NCBI RefSeq assembly: GCF_021390495.1
Contig: NZ_JAJEJP010000001.1
Location: forward strand, 3,720,001 to 3,784,000
Direction: 5' to 3'
Origin: Paraburkholderia sp. ZP32-5
Lineage (GTDB): Bacteria > Pseudomonadota > Gammaproteobacteria > Burkholderiales > Burkholderiaceae
DNA: 64,000 nucleotides
Shown piece by piece: positions 20,028-31,617 of the stretch. Each line of letters begins with the position of its first letter. The first letter of the stretch is position 1. Under the pieces are notes generated by a model, which saw only the letters and a list, made by a program, of their open reading frames with translations, did no database searches and was not told where the DNA came from. The translations under genes were made by a program, and so were the position numbers.

Positions 20028-20244
20028 GCGTCGATCGCTCCGCGCGAACCGACGCTCGCGAGCGCTTTGCGCTGCCGCCGCGAAGTACAATGCCACCTGA
20101 ACCGCCGGTCCGTGCGCGGGCGCCGTCGATCGAACACCGCGCCGATTGACGCCGGGCTCCAAGCGGCCCCTGATACCGATTACCCATCCACCCTCGACTG
20201 CCCGCCCGCACGCGGCCGGCGTCGTCAACGTCTACTGCAAGCAA

Positions 20245-21909
<1,665 letters not shown>

Positions 21910-22133
21910 ACGTCGCGCGCTGTTCCGCACTTTGCGTTGCGGGGCAGCGGATAGGCGGCACGGCGCGGCACGCGCATTGCTCGCGTGCCGCGTGACGACC
22001 GCGATCACGCGGCATGCCGGCGCAAAGCCGGCCGTCACGATCCGCAGCGTGCGCCGGGGCCAGCGCACCGAAGAGCCGGTCATCAGCATGCCGCGCTACG
22101 CGGGGCAATGAAGACTCGTACGAGGAGACAAGC

Positions 22134-23255
22134 ATGGCGATGTCGAAGGGCAGACGCTGGGTCGCCGTCGTGGGCGGCACGCTGCTGGTGCTGATTGTCG
22201 TTGCCATCGGCTTGCTGCTGTTCGCACAACACGAAATCAAGGATCGCGTGAGCGCGGCGCTCGGGCCCCTTGGCAGCGCCGAAAGCATCGATGTCGGCCT
22301 CACTTCGGTTCGACTGTCCCACGTTCTGTTGAAAGCACCGCCCAACTGGCCGGCCGGCGAGCCGCTGCGCGCCGATGAAATCACCATCACGCCCGACGTG
22401 CGCGATCTGCTCGCGCACCGCATGCACATTCGCGAAGTCGTCGTGCGCGGCTTCGATCTGGCCGTACTGCGCACCAAGGACGGTTCGCTGAATCTGCTGC
22501 CGAATCTGCGCGAATCGCTGAACCGCTCCGATCAACCCGGCAACGCCGCCGTGCCGTCGATTCCGCGCGAAAAGCAGGTCGACCATATCCGCTTCGAGCA
22601 GGGCAACTTCCACTTCTACGACATGACCATCGGGCCGCCGCCGTTCAAGGTAACGGTCAGCAACGCGAGCGCGAGCATCGACAACCTGCATCTGCCGTCG
22701 CTCAGCGAGCCGACCAACGTCAGCGTGCGCGGCTCGCTGAAGGGGCCGGCGCACACGGGTACGGTCACGTTCGACGGTTGGATCAAGATCGCGAGCCGCG
22801 ATTCGCAGACCACCAGCACGCTGCGCGGCGTCGATATCACGATGCTCGATCCGTATCTGCTGAAGAAGGCCGGCGCGCGCACCCAGGTGACGGGCGGCAC
22901 GGTCGATCTGACGATCGAGTCGACGGTGCGCAACTATCACATGCACGCGCCCGGCACCGTGACGGTTCACAATCTGCGATTGGCGGACACCGACAACCCG
23001 TTGGACACGTTCATGTCGATTCCGACCCGCGCCGCCGTCGCCGCGCTGAAGACGCATAACGGCGACATCACGCTGCATTTCGTGCTCGACGGTGATTTGC
23101 GCGATCCGAAGTTCTCGGTGCGCGAAGGGATTCTCACGCGCCTCGGCGCGGGGTTCGCGCAAGCGCTCGGGGTTAGTGTCGAAGGGGTCGCGAAGGGGGC
23201 CGGAGAGACCGTGAAAGGGCTCGGCAATGCGCTGAAGAATCTGTTGGGGCAGTAG
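22134..23255 (+). CDS. AsmA/DUF748-like membrane-anchored protein
   Basis: A 373-residue protein with one N-terminal membrane segment (about residues 10-33, VAVVGGTLLVLIVVAIGLLLF) and a large periplasmic beta-rich domain. Phrases such as IREVVVRGFDLAVLRTKDGSLNLLPNL and SVRGSLKGPAHTGTVTFDGWI resemble AsmA/DUF748 repeats, associated with envelope lipid transfer or outer-membrane assembly. The C-terminal segment (GVSVEGVAKGAGETVKGLG) is a short amphipathic helix. ATG at 22134 has a GAGGAG site. Exact role unknown. Confidence 0.7.
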   Translation: MAMSKGRRWVAVVGGTLLVLIVVAIGLLLFAQHEIKDRVSAALGPLGSAESIDVGLTSVRLSHVLLKAPPNWPAGEPLRADEITITPDVRDLLAHRMHIREVVVRGFDLAVLRTKDGSLNLLPNLRESLNRSDQPGNAAVPSIPREKQVDHIRFEQGNFHFYDMTIGPPPFKVTVSNASASIDNLHLPSLSEPTNVSVRGSLKGPAHTGTVTFDGWIKIASRDSQTTSTLRGVDITMLDPYLLKKAGARTQVTGGTVDLTIESTVRNYHMHAPGTVTVHNLRLADTDNPLDTFMSIPTRAAVAALKTHNGDITLHFVLDGDLRDPKFSVREGILTRLGAGFAQALGVSVEGVAKGAGETVKGLGNALKNLLGQ

Positions 23256-23302
23256 TTTCTGCGCGGTGAAACCGCCGCGGCAAACGCATGCCGGCATGCA
23301 CG

Positions 23303-23340
23303 AAAAACGGGCGTCGCATTTTCATGCAGACGCCCGTTCT
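23303..23340 (-). terminator. Intrinsic terminator of the HAD hydrolase gene
   Basis: Ten-base perfect arms at 23306-23315 and 23329-23338 with an inner four-base pair extension. On the minus strand it is followed by a run of five T, placing it as the terminator of the leftward gene. It may also stop the rightward gene at 23255. Confidence 0.85.
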
Positions 23341-23364
23341 GTCATTTGCCGGCAGCTCGGCCGT

Positions 23365-23988
23365 TCAAACCGGCAAGCCCAGCTCCCGCAGCTTCGCTTC
23401 GGTCCGCGCGGCGTTCGTGTGATGCACGCCGTGCCAGCCGAGCGCGCTCGCGGCTTCGGCGTTCTTCACGTTATCGTCGATAAAGACGAGTTCGGCAGGC
23501 TCAATGCCAGGCATCTGCAATTCGATTCGCCGGCGCATTTCCGCGAAGATCGCCGGGTCCGGCTTGACGAGCTTCACGCGCCCCGACACGACGATGTCGC
23601 GAAACCGCCGCAGCACCGGGTAATGCTCCCATGCGTACGGAAAGGTCTCGGCCGACCAGTTGGTAAGCCCGAACAGCGGCACGTTCTCCGCCTCGAGCTT
23701 TTCCATCAGCGCGACACCGTCTTCGAGCACGCCCGCCACCATCTCGTGCCAGCGCTCGTAGAACGCGCGGATCAGCGGCTCGTGGTCGGGAAATCTCGCG
23801 ATCAGTTCGTCCGTCGCTTCGATGATCGGCTGGCCGCCGTCCTGGCGAATCACCCAATCCATCGAGCAGACGTGTGTCAGAAACCAGCGGCGCTCGGTGT
23901 CGTCCGGAATCAGCTCGCGATACAGATACTCGGGGCTCCAGTCGATCAGCACGCCGCCGAAATCGAACACCACTGCCTTGATCGCCAT
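23365..23988 (-). CDS. HAD superfamily hydrolase, subfamily IA
   Basis: A 207-residue phosphatase-like enzyme. Motif I is VVFDFGGVLIDW near residue 5 (nucleophile Asp; the second Asp of DxD is Gly, as in many epoxide-hydrolase-N or YihX-type members). Motif II is LFGLTNWS, motif III the KPD region (LVKPDPAIF) and motif IV FIDDNVKNAEAA. ATG at 23988 (MAIKAVVF) gives the normal family start. It follows pepP after 59 bases. YihX-type sugar-phosphate phosphatase activity is possible but unproven. Confidence 0.88.
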   Translation of the reverse strand: MAIKAVVFDFGGVLIDWSPEYLYRELIPDDTERRWFLTHVCSMDWVIRQDGGQPIIEATDELIARFPDHEPLIRAFYERWHEMVAGVLEDGVALMEKLEAENVPLFGLTNWSAETFPYAWEHYPVLRRFRDIVVSGRVKLVKPDPAIFAEMRRRIELQMPGIEPAELVFIDDNVKNAEAASALGWHGVHHTNAARTEAKLRELGLPV

Positions 23989-24047
23989 GCACGCTCCGTT
24001 GGTTCGCAAATGCCTTGCGTGATTGTTCCTGGCCGTTGCCGCGACGC

Positions 24048-25862
24048 TCAGATCGGCTGGGTGCGCAAGTCGAGCCACGCCTTCGCATCGCCCGTCACGT
24101 GCGGCGACAGACGCGTGCGCACAGTCTCGTGATACGCGTTCAGCCACGCGCGCTCGTCGTCGCTCAGCAGCGATAGCTCGATGCAGCGCGTGTCGATCGG
24201 GCACAGCGTCAGCGTTTCGAACTTGAGGAAATCGCCGAATTCGGTTTTTTCGGCCGGCACGTTCAGCACGAGGTTTTCGATCCGCACGCCCCACTTGCCC
24301 GGCCGGTAAAGACCTGGCTCGTTCGACGTGATCATCCCCTCTTCCATCGCGGTCCACGGTTCGGCCGGCGCGTAGTGCGAGATCACCTGCGGGCCTTCGT
24401 GCACGTTCAGGAAGTAGCCGACGCCGTGGCCGGTGCCGTGGCCGTAATCGGCGCCTGCCTGCCAGATCGGCGCGCGCGCGATCGCATCGAGCATCGGCGA
24501 GCGAATGCCGCGCGGAAATTGCGCGCGCGACAACGCGATCATGCCCTTCAGCACGACCGTGAAATCGCGCCGCTGCGCCTCACTCGGCGTACCCACCGGC
24601 ACGACTCGCGTGATATCGGTCGTGCCGCTCAGGTACTGGCCACCCGAGTCGATCAGCAGCAGGCCATTGCCTTCGATCACCGCATGGGACTCGCTGGTCG
24701 CGCGATAGTGCGGCATCGCGCCGTTCGCGTTGAAGCCCGCGATCGTCGAAAAGCTCAGCGATACGAAGCCCGGACGGCGCGCGCGGGCCGCGCTCAGGCG
24801 TTCGTCGATGGTCAGTTCGGTGATGCGCTCGCGGCCCAGCGCGGCTTCGAACCATGCGAAGAATTCGGCCAACGCGGCGCCGTCCTGCTCCATCGTCTCG
24901 CGCACATGCGCGGCATCGGCGGCGGTCTTGCGCGACTTCAGGAAGGTGGACGGATTAACCGCTTCGACCACCTTGACCGTCGACGGCACCGCCTGCAGCG
25001 AGCCATACGTGATGCGGCGCGGGTCGATCAGCAGCGTGCTGCCGGCCGGCAGCGCGGCGAGAGAATCGGCGGCCTTCGCATACGGTTCGACGCTGATGCC
25101 GTCGCGCGCGAGCACGGCTGCCAGCTCCGGCGATACCTTGCCGTCGGCGATAAACAGCGACACGCGATCCGCGCCGATCAGCGCATGCGCGACGAACACC
25201 GGGTTATAACTGACGTCGGCGCCGCGCAGATTCAGCAGCCACGCGAGATCGTCGAGCGTCGAGATGAAGTGCCATTGCGCACCTTTGTCCGTCATCGCGC
25301 GGCGCACCTGCGTGAGCTTTTCCGCGCGCGTGACGCCTGCCTGCGGCGCCGTGTGCTCGAACACCGCATCGGCGGGCAGCGTCGGACGCTGCGCCCAGAT
25401 TGCGTCGAACAGATCGGCGTCGGTCCGCAGTTGCACGCCGCGCGCGTCGAGCGCCGCGCTCAAGGCCCGCGCCGCCGCGACGCCGAGCACCGCGCCGTCC
25501 ACGCCAACCGTACCGCCGCTCGGGACGTTCTGCGCAAGCCACTCGAAATACGGCGTGGTCAGCTGGCCGCCGGTCATCTTCATCAGCTCGACACCGGTGC
25601 CGGCCAGTTGCGCGTTCGCCTGCTCCCAATAGCGGCTGTCGGTCCAGACACCGGCGAAATCGGCGCTCACGACCAGTGTGCCGGCCGAGCCGGTGAAGCC
25701 CGACAGCCACTGGCGGCCTTGCCAGCGTCCGGGCAAATATTCCGACAGATGCGGGTCCGCGGACGGCACCAGATAAGCGGCGATGCCTTCGCGCGCCATC
25801 GCGGCGCGCAGGCTCGCAAGACGCTCGGGAATGGAGGAGGTTTCGGGGAGTCGGGCGTTCAT
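24048..25862 (-). CDS. Aminopeptidase P family protein (M24B)
   Basis: Metallopeptidase of 604 residues that removes N-terminal residues before proline. The size and three-domain layout match the long XPNPEP1-type enzymes rather than E. coli PepP (about 440). Metal ligands are visible in the C-terminal pita-bread domain: Asp in LLIDSGGQYLSGTTDITR (both Asp), His in YGHGTGHGVG, and Glu in MITSNEPGLY and GVRIENLVL. No signal peptide. First gene of a leftward pair with the HAD hydrolase; a small membrane protein gene lies just upstream on the same strand. Confidence 0.92.
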   Translation of the reverse strand: MNARLPETSSIPERLASLRAAMAREGIAAYLVPSADPHLSEYLPGRWQGRQWLSGFTGSAGTLVVSADFAGVWTDSRYWEQANAQLAGTGVELMKMTGGQLTTPYFEWLAQNVPSGGTVGVDGAVLGVAAARALSAALDARGVQLRTDADLFDAIWAQRPTLPADAVFEHTAPQAGVTRAEKLTQVRRAMTDKGAQWHFISTLDDLAWLLNLRGADVSYNPVFVAHALIGADRVSLFIADGKVSPELAAVLARDGISVEPYAKAADSLAALPAGSTLLIDPRRITYGSLQAVPSTVKVVEAVNPSTFLKSRKTAADAAHVRETMEQDGAALAEFFAWFEAALGRERITELTIDERLSAARARRPGFVSLSFSTIAGFNANGAMPHYRATSESHAVIEGNGLLLIDSGGQYLSGTTDITRVVPVGTPSEAQRRDFTVVLKGMIALSRAQFPRGIRSPMLDAIARAPIWQAGADYGHGTGHGVGYFLNVHEGPQVISHYAPAEPWTAMEEGMITSNEPGLYRPGKWGVRIENLVLNVPAEKTEFGDFLKFETLTLCPIDTRCIELSLLSDDERAWLNAYHETVRTRLSPHVTGDAKAWLDLRTQPI

Positions 25863-25880
25863 GGAGTTACCTGCAAAGAT

Positions 25881-26147
25881 TCATCGACGGCTCGAGCGGC
25901 CGGGAAAAAGGCCGACCGTCATGGCGACGGCGATCAGCGCGACGGCGGTGCACACCGGCCATTCGAGGATGTCGCCATCATGGAAGAGACCGGTCACGTT
26001 GCCGGCCATGCGCGCGACGCTCGCGCCGAGCAGCCCGGCTACGAGCGCAATCCACCAGCTGGCGCGGCTCGCACGGCGCAGCGGATGCAACCACCAGCCA
26101 GCGACGCCAACCACCGCGCCAAGTACGAGGATGCCCGGCCAGCCCAT
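25881..26147 (-). CDS. Small membrane protein, GlsB/YeaQ/YmgE-like
   Basis: Three hydrophobic segments with short loops, the arrangement of transglycosylase-associated/GlsB stress membrane proteins; GLLGASVARMAGNVTGLF matches the central glycine-rich segment of the family. About 88 residues from ATG at 26147, which has a GGAG site; two upstream in-frame ATG codons (26171 and 26189) could add up to 14 residues. It ends 18 bases before the aminopeptidase P gene. Role unknown, likely general envelope stress. Confidence 0.65.
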   Translation of the reverse strand: MGWPGILVLGAVVGVAGWWLHPLRRASRASWWIALVAGLLGASVARMAGNVTGLFHDGDILEWPVCTAVALIAVAMTVGLFPGRSSRR

Positions 26148-26410
26148 CAGAAGCGGGCTCCGAAATGGCATGCGGCTGGGCACGCACATGATGGCAACAG
26201 CGCGATTGAAAGGGACTGGAGCGGCAATTTCAGAATCGTCTCATAGTCGGAGGGAGCCGGCACGGCTAGCATTTTTGCCTCCTTAACTATAAAAGTTCGG
26301 CACGGCGCTTTCCGCATAGCGGTTGAGTTTAGGGGTCGGGGTGTGCTTAGGCAAGCGGTCAGTCTGACGAAAACGCCCGGCCCCGCCCGTTGCCAGGCTG
26401 ACGCCGCGCC

Positions 26411-27121
26411 ATGCGCATCGCCCTTATCGAACCGGACCTGCAACACGCCAAACTGGTCGACCGCCTGGTCTTCGCCGGCGGCCACGTCTGCCAGCACTTC
26501 ACCACCAGCAGTACGTTCCTGCAGCATGCGAAGGACGAATTCTTCGACCTTCTGATCACCGAAAGCTGGGCCGGCGACCATTGCGCCGAGGACGTGATCC
26601 CGCGCGCCCGATCCATTCTGCCAGGCCTGCCGGTCATGATGATGATCCGTGCGCCGCGCGAGAGCCAGATCGTCGCCGCATTGCACGCCGGCGCCGACGA
26701 CTGCGTGAGCAAGCCGGTGCGCGGCCCCGAGATGCTGGCCCGGATCGAAGCGCTGCAGCGCCGCGCCGGCTTGCGGCGGCCGGCCAACCGGCGGCGGGAT
26801 ACCATCAGCGGCTATTCGTTCGACGCGGCGGGCTTCGCCGTCTCCTTCCGCGATCTGACCGTCGTCCTGACCCCAAAGGAATTCCGCCTCGCGCTGCTGC
26901 TCTTCAACAACCTGGCGCGGCCGGTGTCGCGCGCGCATATCCTCGAAACGGTGTGGTTGCGGCGCCGCGACGTGAAGTCGCGCACCATCGACACCCATGC
27001 GTCGCGCGTACGCAGCAAGCTGCAACTGCGCCCGGAGCTTGGTTATTCGCTGGTGCCGGTCTATGGTTACGGCTACCAGCTCGATGCGGTTCCGCTGGAA
27101 GGCATCGCAGGCGCCGGCTGA
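26411..27121 (+). CDS. OmpR-type response regulator with an atypical receiver
   Basis: A 236-residue regulator. Residues 1-118 form a receiver-like fold (MRIALIEPD start, LHAGADDCVSKPV end with the conserved Lys), and residues about 135-230 an OmpR winged helix (LTPKEFRLALLLF, SRTIDTHASRVRSKL, YGYGYQL). The position of the phosphorylated Asp is Glu51 (DLLITES) and the conserved Thr/Ser is absent, so normal phosphorylation is unlikely. No histidine kinase gene is adjacent. It is followed by hemA, which has its own promoter. Confidence 0.85.
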   Translation: MRIALIEPDLQHAKLVDRLVFAGGHVCQHFTTSSTFLQHAKDEFFDLLITESWAGDHCAEDVIPRARSILPGLPVMMMIRAPRESQIVAALHAGADDCVSKPVRGPEMLARIEALQRRAGLRRPANRRRDTISGYSFDAAGFAVSFRDLTVVLTPKEFRLALLLFNNLARPVSRAHILETVWLRRRDVKSRTIDTHASRVRSKLQLRPELGYSLVPVYGYGYQLDAVPLEGIAGAG

Positions 27122-27168
27122 GCCATACGCGGTATGCGGCGGGCGGAATGTGAAAATCGTGGAAACGC

Positions 27169-27174
27169 TATAAT
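27169..27174 (+). promoter_or_regulatory. -10 element of the hemA promoter
   Basis: Perfect TATAAT about 27 bases upstream of the hemA ATG. The matching -35 region is poor (GGAATG at 18-base spacing), which may mean moderate strength or activator dependence. Confidence 0.65.
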
Positions 27175-27200
27175 ATGGGGCTTAACGATAGCTCCCCAAA

Positions 27201-28487
27201 ATGCAGCTCCTAACGATCGGAATCAACCACCACACTGCGCCTGTCGCCTTGCGCGAACGCGTGGCGTTTCCGCTCGAACAGATCAAGCCCGCTCTCGATA
27301 CGTTCAAGGGCATCTGGCTGGGCCGCATGGCCCCCAATGCGCCTGAAGCTGCAATTCTCTCCACCTGCAACCGCACCGAACTCTACTGCGCGACCGACGA
27401 CCTCGCCGCCCGCGAAGCCTCGATCCAGTGGCTGTCGAAGTACCACAACCTCCCCGTCGAAGAACTCGCGCCGCACGTGTACGCGCTGCCGCAATCGGAA
27501 GCGGTGCGCCATGCGTTTCGCGTGGCATCGGGCCTCGACTCGATGGTGCTCGGCGAAACGCAGATCGTCGGACAGATGAAGGACGCGGTGCGCACCGCGT
27601 CGGAGGCCGGCGCCCTCGGCACCTATCTGAACCAGCTGTTCCAGCGCACCTTCGCGGTCGCGAAGGAAGTGCGCAGCACGACCGAAATCGGCGCGCAGTC
27701 GGTATCGATGGCCGCCGCCGCGGTGCGTCTCGCGCAGCGCATTTTCGACAAGATCGCGAACCAGCGCGTGCTGTTCATCGGCGCGGGCGAAATGATCGAA
27801 CTGTGCGCCACGCACTTCGCCGCGCAGCAGCCGCGCGAGCTGGTGGTCGCGAACCGCACCGCCGAGCGCGGCCAGCGGCTCGCCGAGCGCTTCAACGGCC
27901 GCGCGATTCCGCTGTCGGAGTTGCCCGCGCGGATGCACGAATTCGACATCATCGTGTCCTGCACCGCGTCCACGCTACCGATCATCGGTCTGGGGGCGGT
28001 CGAGCGCGCGGTTAAGGCGCGTCGTCACCGGCCGATTTTCATGGTCGACCTCGCGGTGCCTCGCGACATCGAACCCGAAGCCGGCCAGCTCGAAGACGTG
28101 TTCCTGTACACCGTCGACGACCTCGGCGCGATCGTCCGCGAAGGCAATGCGTCGCGGCAAGCCGCGGTCGCGCAGGCCGAAGCAATCATCGAAACGCGCG
28201 TACAGAATTTCATGCAGTGGCTCGACGCGCGCAGCATCGTGCCGGTGATCCGCCACATGCACACGCAGGCCGACGCGCTGCGTCGCGCCGAAGTCGAACG
28301 CGCGCAGAAGATGCTCGCGCGCGGCGAGGATCCCGCCGCCGTGCTCGAAGCGCTGTCTCAAGCGCTCACCAACAAGCTGATCCACGGTCCCACGCACGCG
28401 CTCAATCGCGCGAGCAGCGACAATCGCGACAAGCTGATCGAGCTGATGAGCGGCTTCTACAAGCACTCCGGCTCGTCCGAGCGTTAG
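27201..28487 (+). CDS. hemA: Glutamyl-tRNA reductase
   Basis: Reduces glutamyl-tRNA to glutamate-1-semialdehyde, first committed step of C5-pathway tetrapyrrole synthesis. It is 428 residues long. The nucleophilic Cys56 lies in [12 protein letters not shown], the N-terminus [13 protein letters not shown] is the family signature, the [12 protein letters not shown] loop and the NADPH-binding GAGEM segment follow, and a C-terminal dimerisation helix closes it. A TATAAT box precedes it. prfA and prmC follow, the usual arrangement in many bacteria. Confidence 0.97.
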   Translation: MQLLTIGINHHTAPVALRERVAFPLEQIKPALDTFKGIWLGRMAPNAPEAAILSTCNRTELYCATDDLAAREASIQWLSKYHNLPVEELAPHVYALPQSEAVRHAFRVASGLDSMVLGETQIVGQMKDAVRTASEAGALGTYLNQLFQRTFAVAKEVRSTTEIGAQSVSMAAAAVRLAQRIFDKIANQRVLFIGAGEMIELCATHFAAQQPRELVVANRTAERGQRLAERFNGRAIPLSELPARMHEFDIIVSCTASTLPIIGLGAVERAVKARRHRPIFMVDLAVPRDIEPEAGQLEDVFLYTVDDLGAIVREGNASRQAAVAQAEAIIETRVQNFMQWLDARSIVPVIRHMHTQADALRRAEVERAQKMLARGEDPAAVLEALSQALTNKLIHGPTHALNRASSDNRDKLIELMSGFYKHSGSSER

Positions 28488-28618
28488 CGGCGCAGTCATC
28501 GCCGCGCCCTGCGCGCCGTTATCACGCGGCTCGCGATGCGCTTCCGCCCCGGGCCTCCGCCCCCACAAGTCCATTTTCTGGCCGTCTTCCTTTCCGGAGT
28601 CCGCTCCGCTACCGCCCG

Positions 28619-29701
28619 ATGAAAACGAGCATGCAACGCAAGCTCGACCAGCTCACCACCCGGCTGGCCGAACTGAACGACCTGTTGAGCCGCGAGGACA
28701 TCACCGCCAACCTCGACCAGTACCGCAAGCTCACGCGTGAACACGCGGAGCTGGGGCCGGTTGTCGAGCACTACGGGCTCTGGCGCCAGGCGCAAAACGA
28801 CGCGACCACCGCGCAGGAACTGCTGACCGACGCGTCGATGCGCGATTTCGCCGAAGAGGAAATCCGCGCCGCGCGCGAGCGCATGGAAACGCTCGGCGTC
28901 GAGTTGCAGAAAATGCTGCTGCCGAAAGATCCGAACGACGAGCGCAACATCTTCCTCGAAATCCGCGCGGGCACCGGCGGCGACGAATCCGCGCTATTCG
29001 CCGGCGACCTGCTGCGCATGTATCTGCGCTACGCCGAGCGCAATCGCTGGCAGGTCGAGATGATGTCGGCGAGCGAATCGGACCTCGGCGGCTACCGCGA
29101 AGTGATCGTACGGATCGCCGGCGACGCCGCGTATTCGAAGCTCAAGTTCGAATCGGGCGGACATCGCGTGCAGCGCGTGCCGGCCACTGAAACGCAGGGC
29201 CGCATCCATACGTCGGCCTGCACGGTCGCGGTGATGCCGGAAGCCGACGAGATCGGCGAAGTCGAGATCAATCCGTCCGAGCTGCGCATCGACACGTTCC
29301 GCGCATCGGGCGCGGGCGGTCAGCACATCAACAAAACCGACTCCGCGGTGCGCGTCACGCACTTGCCAACCGGCATCGTCGTCGAATGTCAGGACGACCG
29401 CTCACAGCACAAGAACAAGGACCGCGCGCTGAAAGTGCTCGCCGCGCGCATCAAGGACAAGCAAACGCACGAGCAGCAGACCAAGGAAGCGGCGACGCGC
29501 AAGAACCTGATCGGCTCGGGCGACCGTTCGGAGCGCATCCGCACGTACAACTTCCCGCAGGGGCGTCTTACCGACCACCGGATCAACCTGACGCTGTATC
29601 GCCTCGAAGCAATCATGGACGGCGATCTCGACGAGCTGATCGCGGCGCTCGTCAGCGAGCATCAGGCCGAGTTGCTGGCCTCGCTCGGCGACGCGGACTG
29701 A
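28619..29701 (+). CDS. prfA: Peptide chain release factor 1
   Basis: Recognises UAA and UAG stop codons and triggers peptide release; 360 residues. The codon-recognition tripeptide PAT is in [15 protein letters not shown] and the catalytic GGQ in [15 protein letters not shown], whose Gln is methylated by PrmC, encoded next. ATG at 28619 (MKTSMQRKL) is chosen; an ATG four codons later is a weaker alternative. It starts 131 bases after hemA. Confidence 0.97.
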   Translation: MKTSMQRKLDQLTTRLAELNDLLSREDITANLDQYRKLTREHAELGPVVEHYGLWRQAQNDATTAQELLTDASMRDFAEEEIRAARERMETLGVELQKMLLPKDPNDERNIFLEIRAGTGGDESALFAGDLLRMYLRYAERNRWQVEMMSASESDLGGYREVIVRIAGDAAYSKLKFESGGHRVQRVPATETQGRIHTSACTVAVMPEADEIGEVEINPSELRIDTFRASGAGGQHINKTDSAVRVTHLPTGIVVECQDDRSQHKNKDRALKVLAARIKDKQTHEQQTKEAATRKNLIGSGDRSERIRTYNFPQGRLTDHRINLTLYRLEAIMDGDLDELIAALVSEHQAELLASLGDAD

Positions 29702-29714
29702 GCGCTTCTCAAAA

Positions 29715-30605
29715 ATGACCGACGCTCCCTCAGCCCCGCTCGATTCATCTGGCCGGCCCGCCACCGCCGACGCGCTGCTGCGCGCGTCGCCGTTGCCGGC
29801 GCTCGAAGCGCGCATCCTGCTCACGCACGTGCTCGGCTGGCGGCGCACGCAGTTGATTACGCGTGGTGAGGAGCCGCTCAACGGCGCGAGCGTCGAGCGT
29901 TATCGCACGCTCGAGGCTCGGCGTGCCGCGGGCGAGCCGGTCGCGCAACTGGTCGGCGCGCGGGAGTTTTTCGGGCTCGAGTTCGAAGTCACGCCGCAGG
30001 TGCTGATTCCGCGCCCGGAAACCGAGCTGCTGGTCGAAACGGCGCTGGCGGCGATCGAAAACCGGCCGCGCGCGCAGGTGCTCGATCTCGGCACCGGTAC
30101 CGGCGCGATCGCGGTCGCGATCGCCTCGATGCGACCCGACGCGCGGGTCTGGGCGCTCGACCGCTCGGCGGATGCACTCGCGGTCGCCACGCGCAACGGC
30201 ACACGCCTGCTCGATGCGAACCGGCCAGGCGGCGCCGTGACGTTCCTGCAAAGCGACTGGTACGGCTCGCTCGATGCCGCGCTGCGCTTCGACGCGATCG
30301 TCAGCAATCCGCCGTATATCGCGAACGGCGACCCGCATCTGCTCGAAGGTGATCTGCGTTTCGAGCCGCGCGGCGCGCTCACCGACGAAGCGGATGGCCT
30401 GAGCGCGATTCGCACGATCATCGCTGGGGCGCCCGGCCGTCTCGTCGCCGGCGGTGCGCTGTGGATCGAGCACGGCTACGATCAGGCCGAAGCCGTGCGT
30501 GCGTTGCTGAACGCGCAAGGTTTCGCACAGGTTCGCTCGGAGCGGGATCTTGCCGGTATCGAGCGAATCAGCGGCGGACTGTGGCGCGGCAACGGCGCTG
30601 CATAA
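29715..30605 (+). CDS. prmC: Release factor glutamine N5-methyltransferase
   Basis: Methylates the GGQ glutamine of release factors with S-adenosylmethionine. 296 residues: a helical N-terminal domain, then a class I methyltransferase fold with [16 protein letters not shown] (SAM binding) and the catalytic SNPPYI motif. The [11 protein letters not shown] segment is typical of PrmC/HemK. It starts 13 bases after prfA, its substrate gene. Confidence 0.96.
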   Translation: MTDAPSAPLDSSGRPATADALLRASPLPALEARILLTHVLGWRRTQLITRGEEPLNGASVERYRTLEARRAAGEPVAQLVGAREFFGLEFEVTPQVLIPRPETELLVETALAAIENRPRAQVLDLGTGTGAIAVAIASMRPDARVWALDRSADALAVATRNGTRLLDANRPGGAVTFLQSDWYGSLDAALRFDAIVSNPPYIANGDPHLLEGDLRFEPRGALTDEADGLSAIRTIIAGAPGRLVAGGALWIEHGYDQAEAVRALLNAQGFAQVRSERDLAGIERISGGLWRGNGAA

Positions 30606-30696
30606 GGCTCGGCGCGGCTTTGCACTAGCCGTTCGACCGGCACAACCGGAACCCCTTCGGCCCGAAGTGCCTCCGGCCGCCTCTAGCGAAATCCGC

Positions 30697-30702
30697 TATC
30701 AT
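30697..30702 (+). promoter_or_regulatory. Candidate -10 box of grxD
   Basis: TATCAT about 43 bases upstream of the grxD start in the 139-base gap after prmC. No clear -35 box; candidate only. Confidence 0.35.
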
Positions 30703-30744
30703 TTCAGCCTATTCCCTACACATCACGGAACCGCAAGGTCAGTC

Positions 30745-31056
30745 ATGGATACGCAACAACGCATCAAGCAAATCGTCGACGGCAACAACGTCGTTCTTTT
30801 CATGAAGGGCACGGCCCAGTTCCCGATGTGCGGTTTTTCGGGCCGCGCGATCCAGATCCTGAAGGCGTGTGGCGTCGGTGAGATCAAGACCGTCAATGTC
30901 CTCGAAGACGATGAAGTCCGCCAGGGCATCAAGACGTTCTCGAACTGGCCGACCATTCCGCAGCTGTATGTGAACGGCGAATTCATCGGCGGCTCGGACA
31001 TCATGATGGAGATGTACGAATCGGGCGAATTGCAGCAGCTGTTCGCCGCGGCCTGA
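30745..31056 (+). CDS. grxD: Monothiol glutaredoxin, Grx4 family
   Basis: A 103-residue CGFS-type glutaredoxin that binds and transfers [2Fe-2S] clusters. The active motif CGFS is at residues 29-32, preceded by the FMKGT lysine loop, with the glutathione-binding [16 protein letters not shown] and GGSDI segments intact. ATG at 30745 (MDTQQRIK) is the standard start. In related genomes ubiX usually follows; here only a broken copy does. Confidence 0.96.
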   Translation: MDTQQRIKQIVDGNNVVLFMKGTAQFPMCGFSGRAIQILKACGVGEIKTVNVLEDDEVRQGIKTFSNWPTIPQLYVNGEFIGGSDIMMEMYESGELQQLFAAA

Positions 31057-31132
31057 GCGTTCTCGCGTCAGGTTCGCTTCTCGCTTCACATCTGGCGTCG
31101 CGAGCCCGGCTGCAAAGCCGCATCGCGACGCC

Positions 31133-31410
31133 TTGCCGGTTGATCTGATCGTCGCGATCACTGGTGCTACCGGATGCCATCGTCGGCGTCCGGTTGTACG
31201 TCGATTCAATCTCGCGCGTCTGCGCAACATGACGGCCGTCATCGAGATCGCTGGCGTGATCTTCCCGCCCTGCCCGCGTTCTATAACTAGCCCACGTCGA
31301 CCGACGAAATGGTCGATCACACAGAGTCGCGCGCGTGCATGCACGATCTGTCACCCTCGGTCCCACCGCTGTCGCCCGTGTATCAAGGTTTGCGCGGCGC
31401 GCTCGATTGA
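31133..31410 (+). pseudogene. ubiX: Decayed ubiX (flavin prenyltransferase) remnant
   Basis: Three frame-shifted pieces of UbiX are readable. The first encodes VDLIVAITGATG, the UbiX N-terminus, continuing after an extra base as AIVGVRLY. The second, LRNMTAVIEIAGVIFPP, comes from the C-terminal third; roughly 110 residues in between are gone. The third, after a base loss, reads PAFYN, a TAG stop, then PTSTDEMVDHT and ends with YQGLRGALD and a TGA at 31408. With a large deletion, at least two frameshifts and a stop, it cannot make UbiX. The position after grxD is where an intact copy is expected. Confidence 0.8.
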
Positions 31411-31617
31411 CTCCATGCGTGGGTCATCTGGCTTTCTGGTCATGGCCGCCAGCGGCGCGCTCCTGACCCGTCGTACTGGACGAATCCACTCGCCGCGGAT
31501 TAACAACAACGGCGACACAATCAATTCCGCAAGCCCCCGTTTATAAAACGGAGCCGCGAATCTATATTCATAGCAACCCAATTCTCCACGCCGCGTCCGC
31601 GCGGCCGCGTTGCCGCC

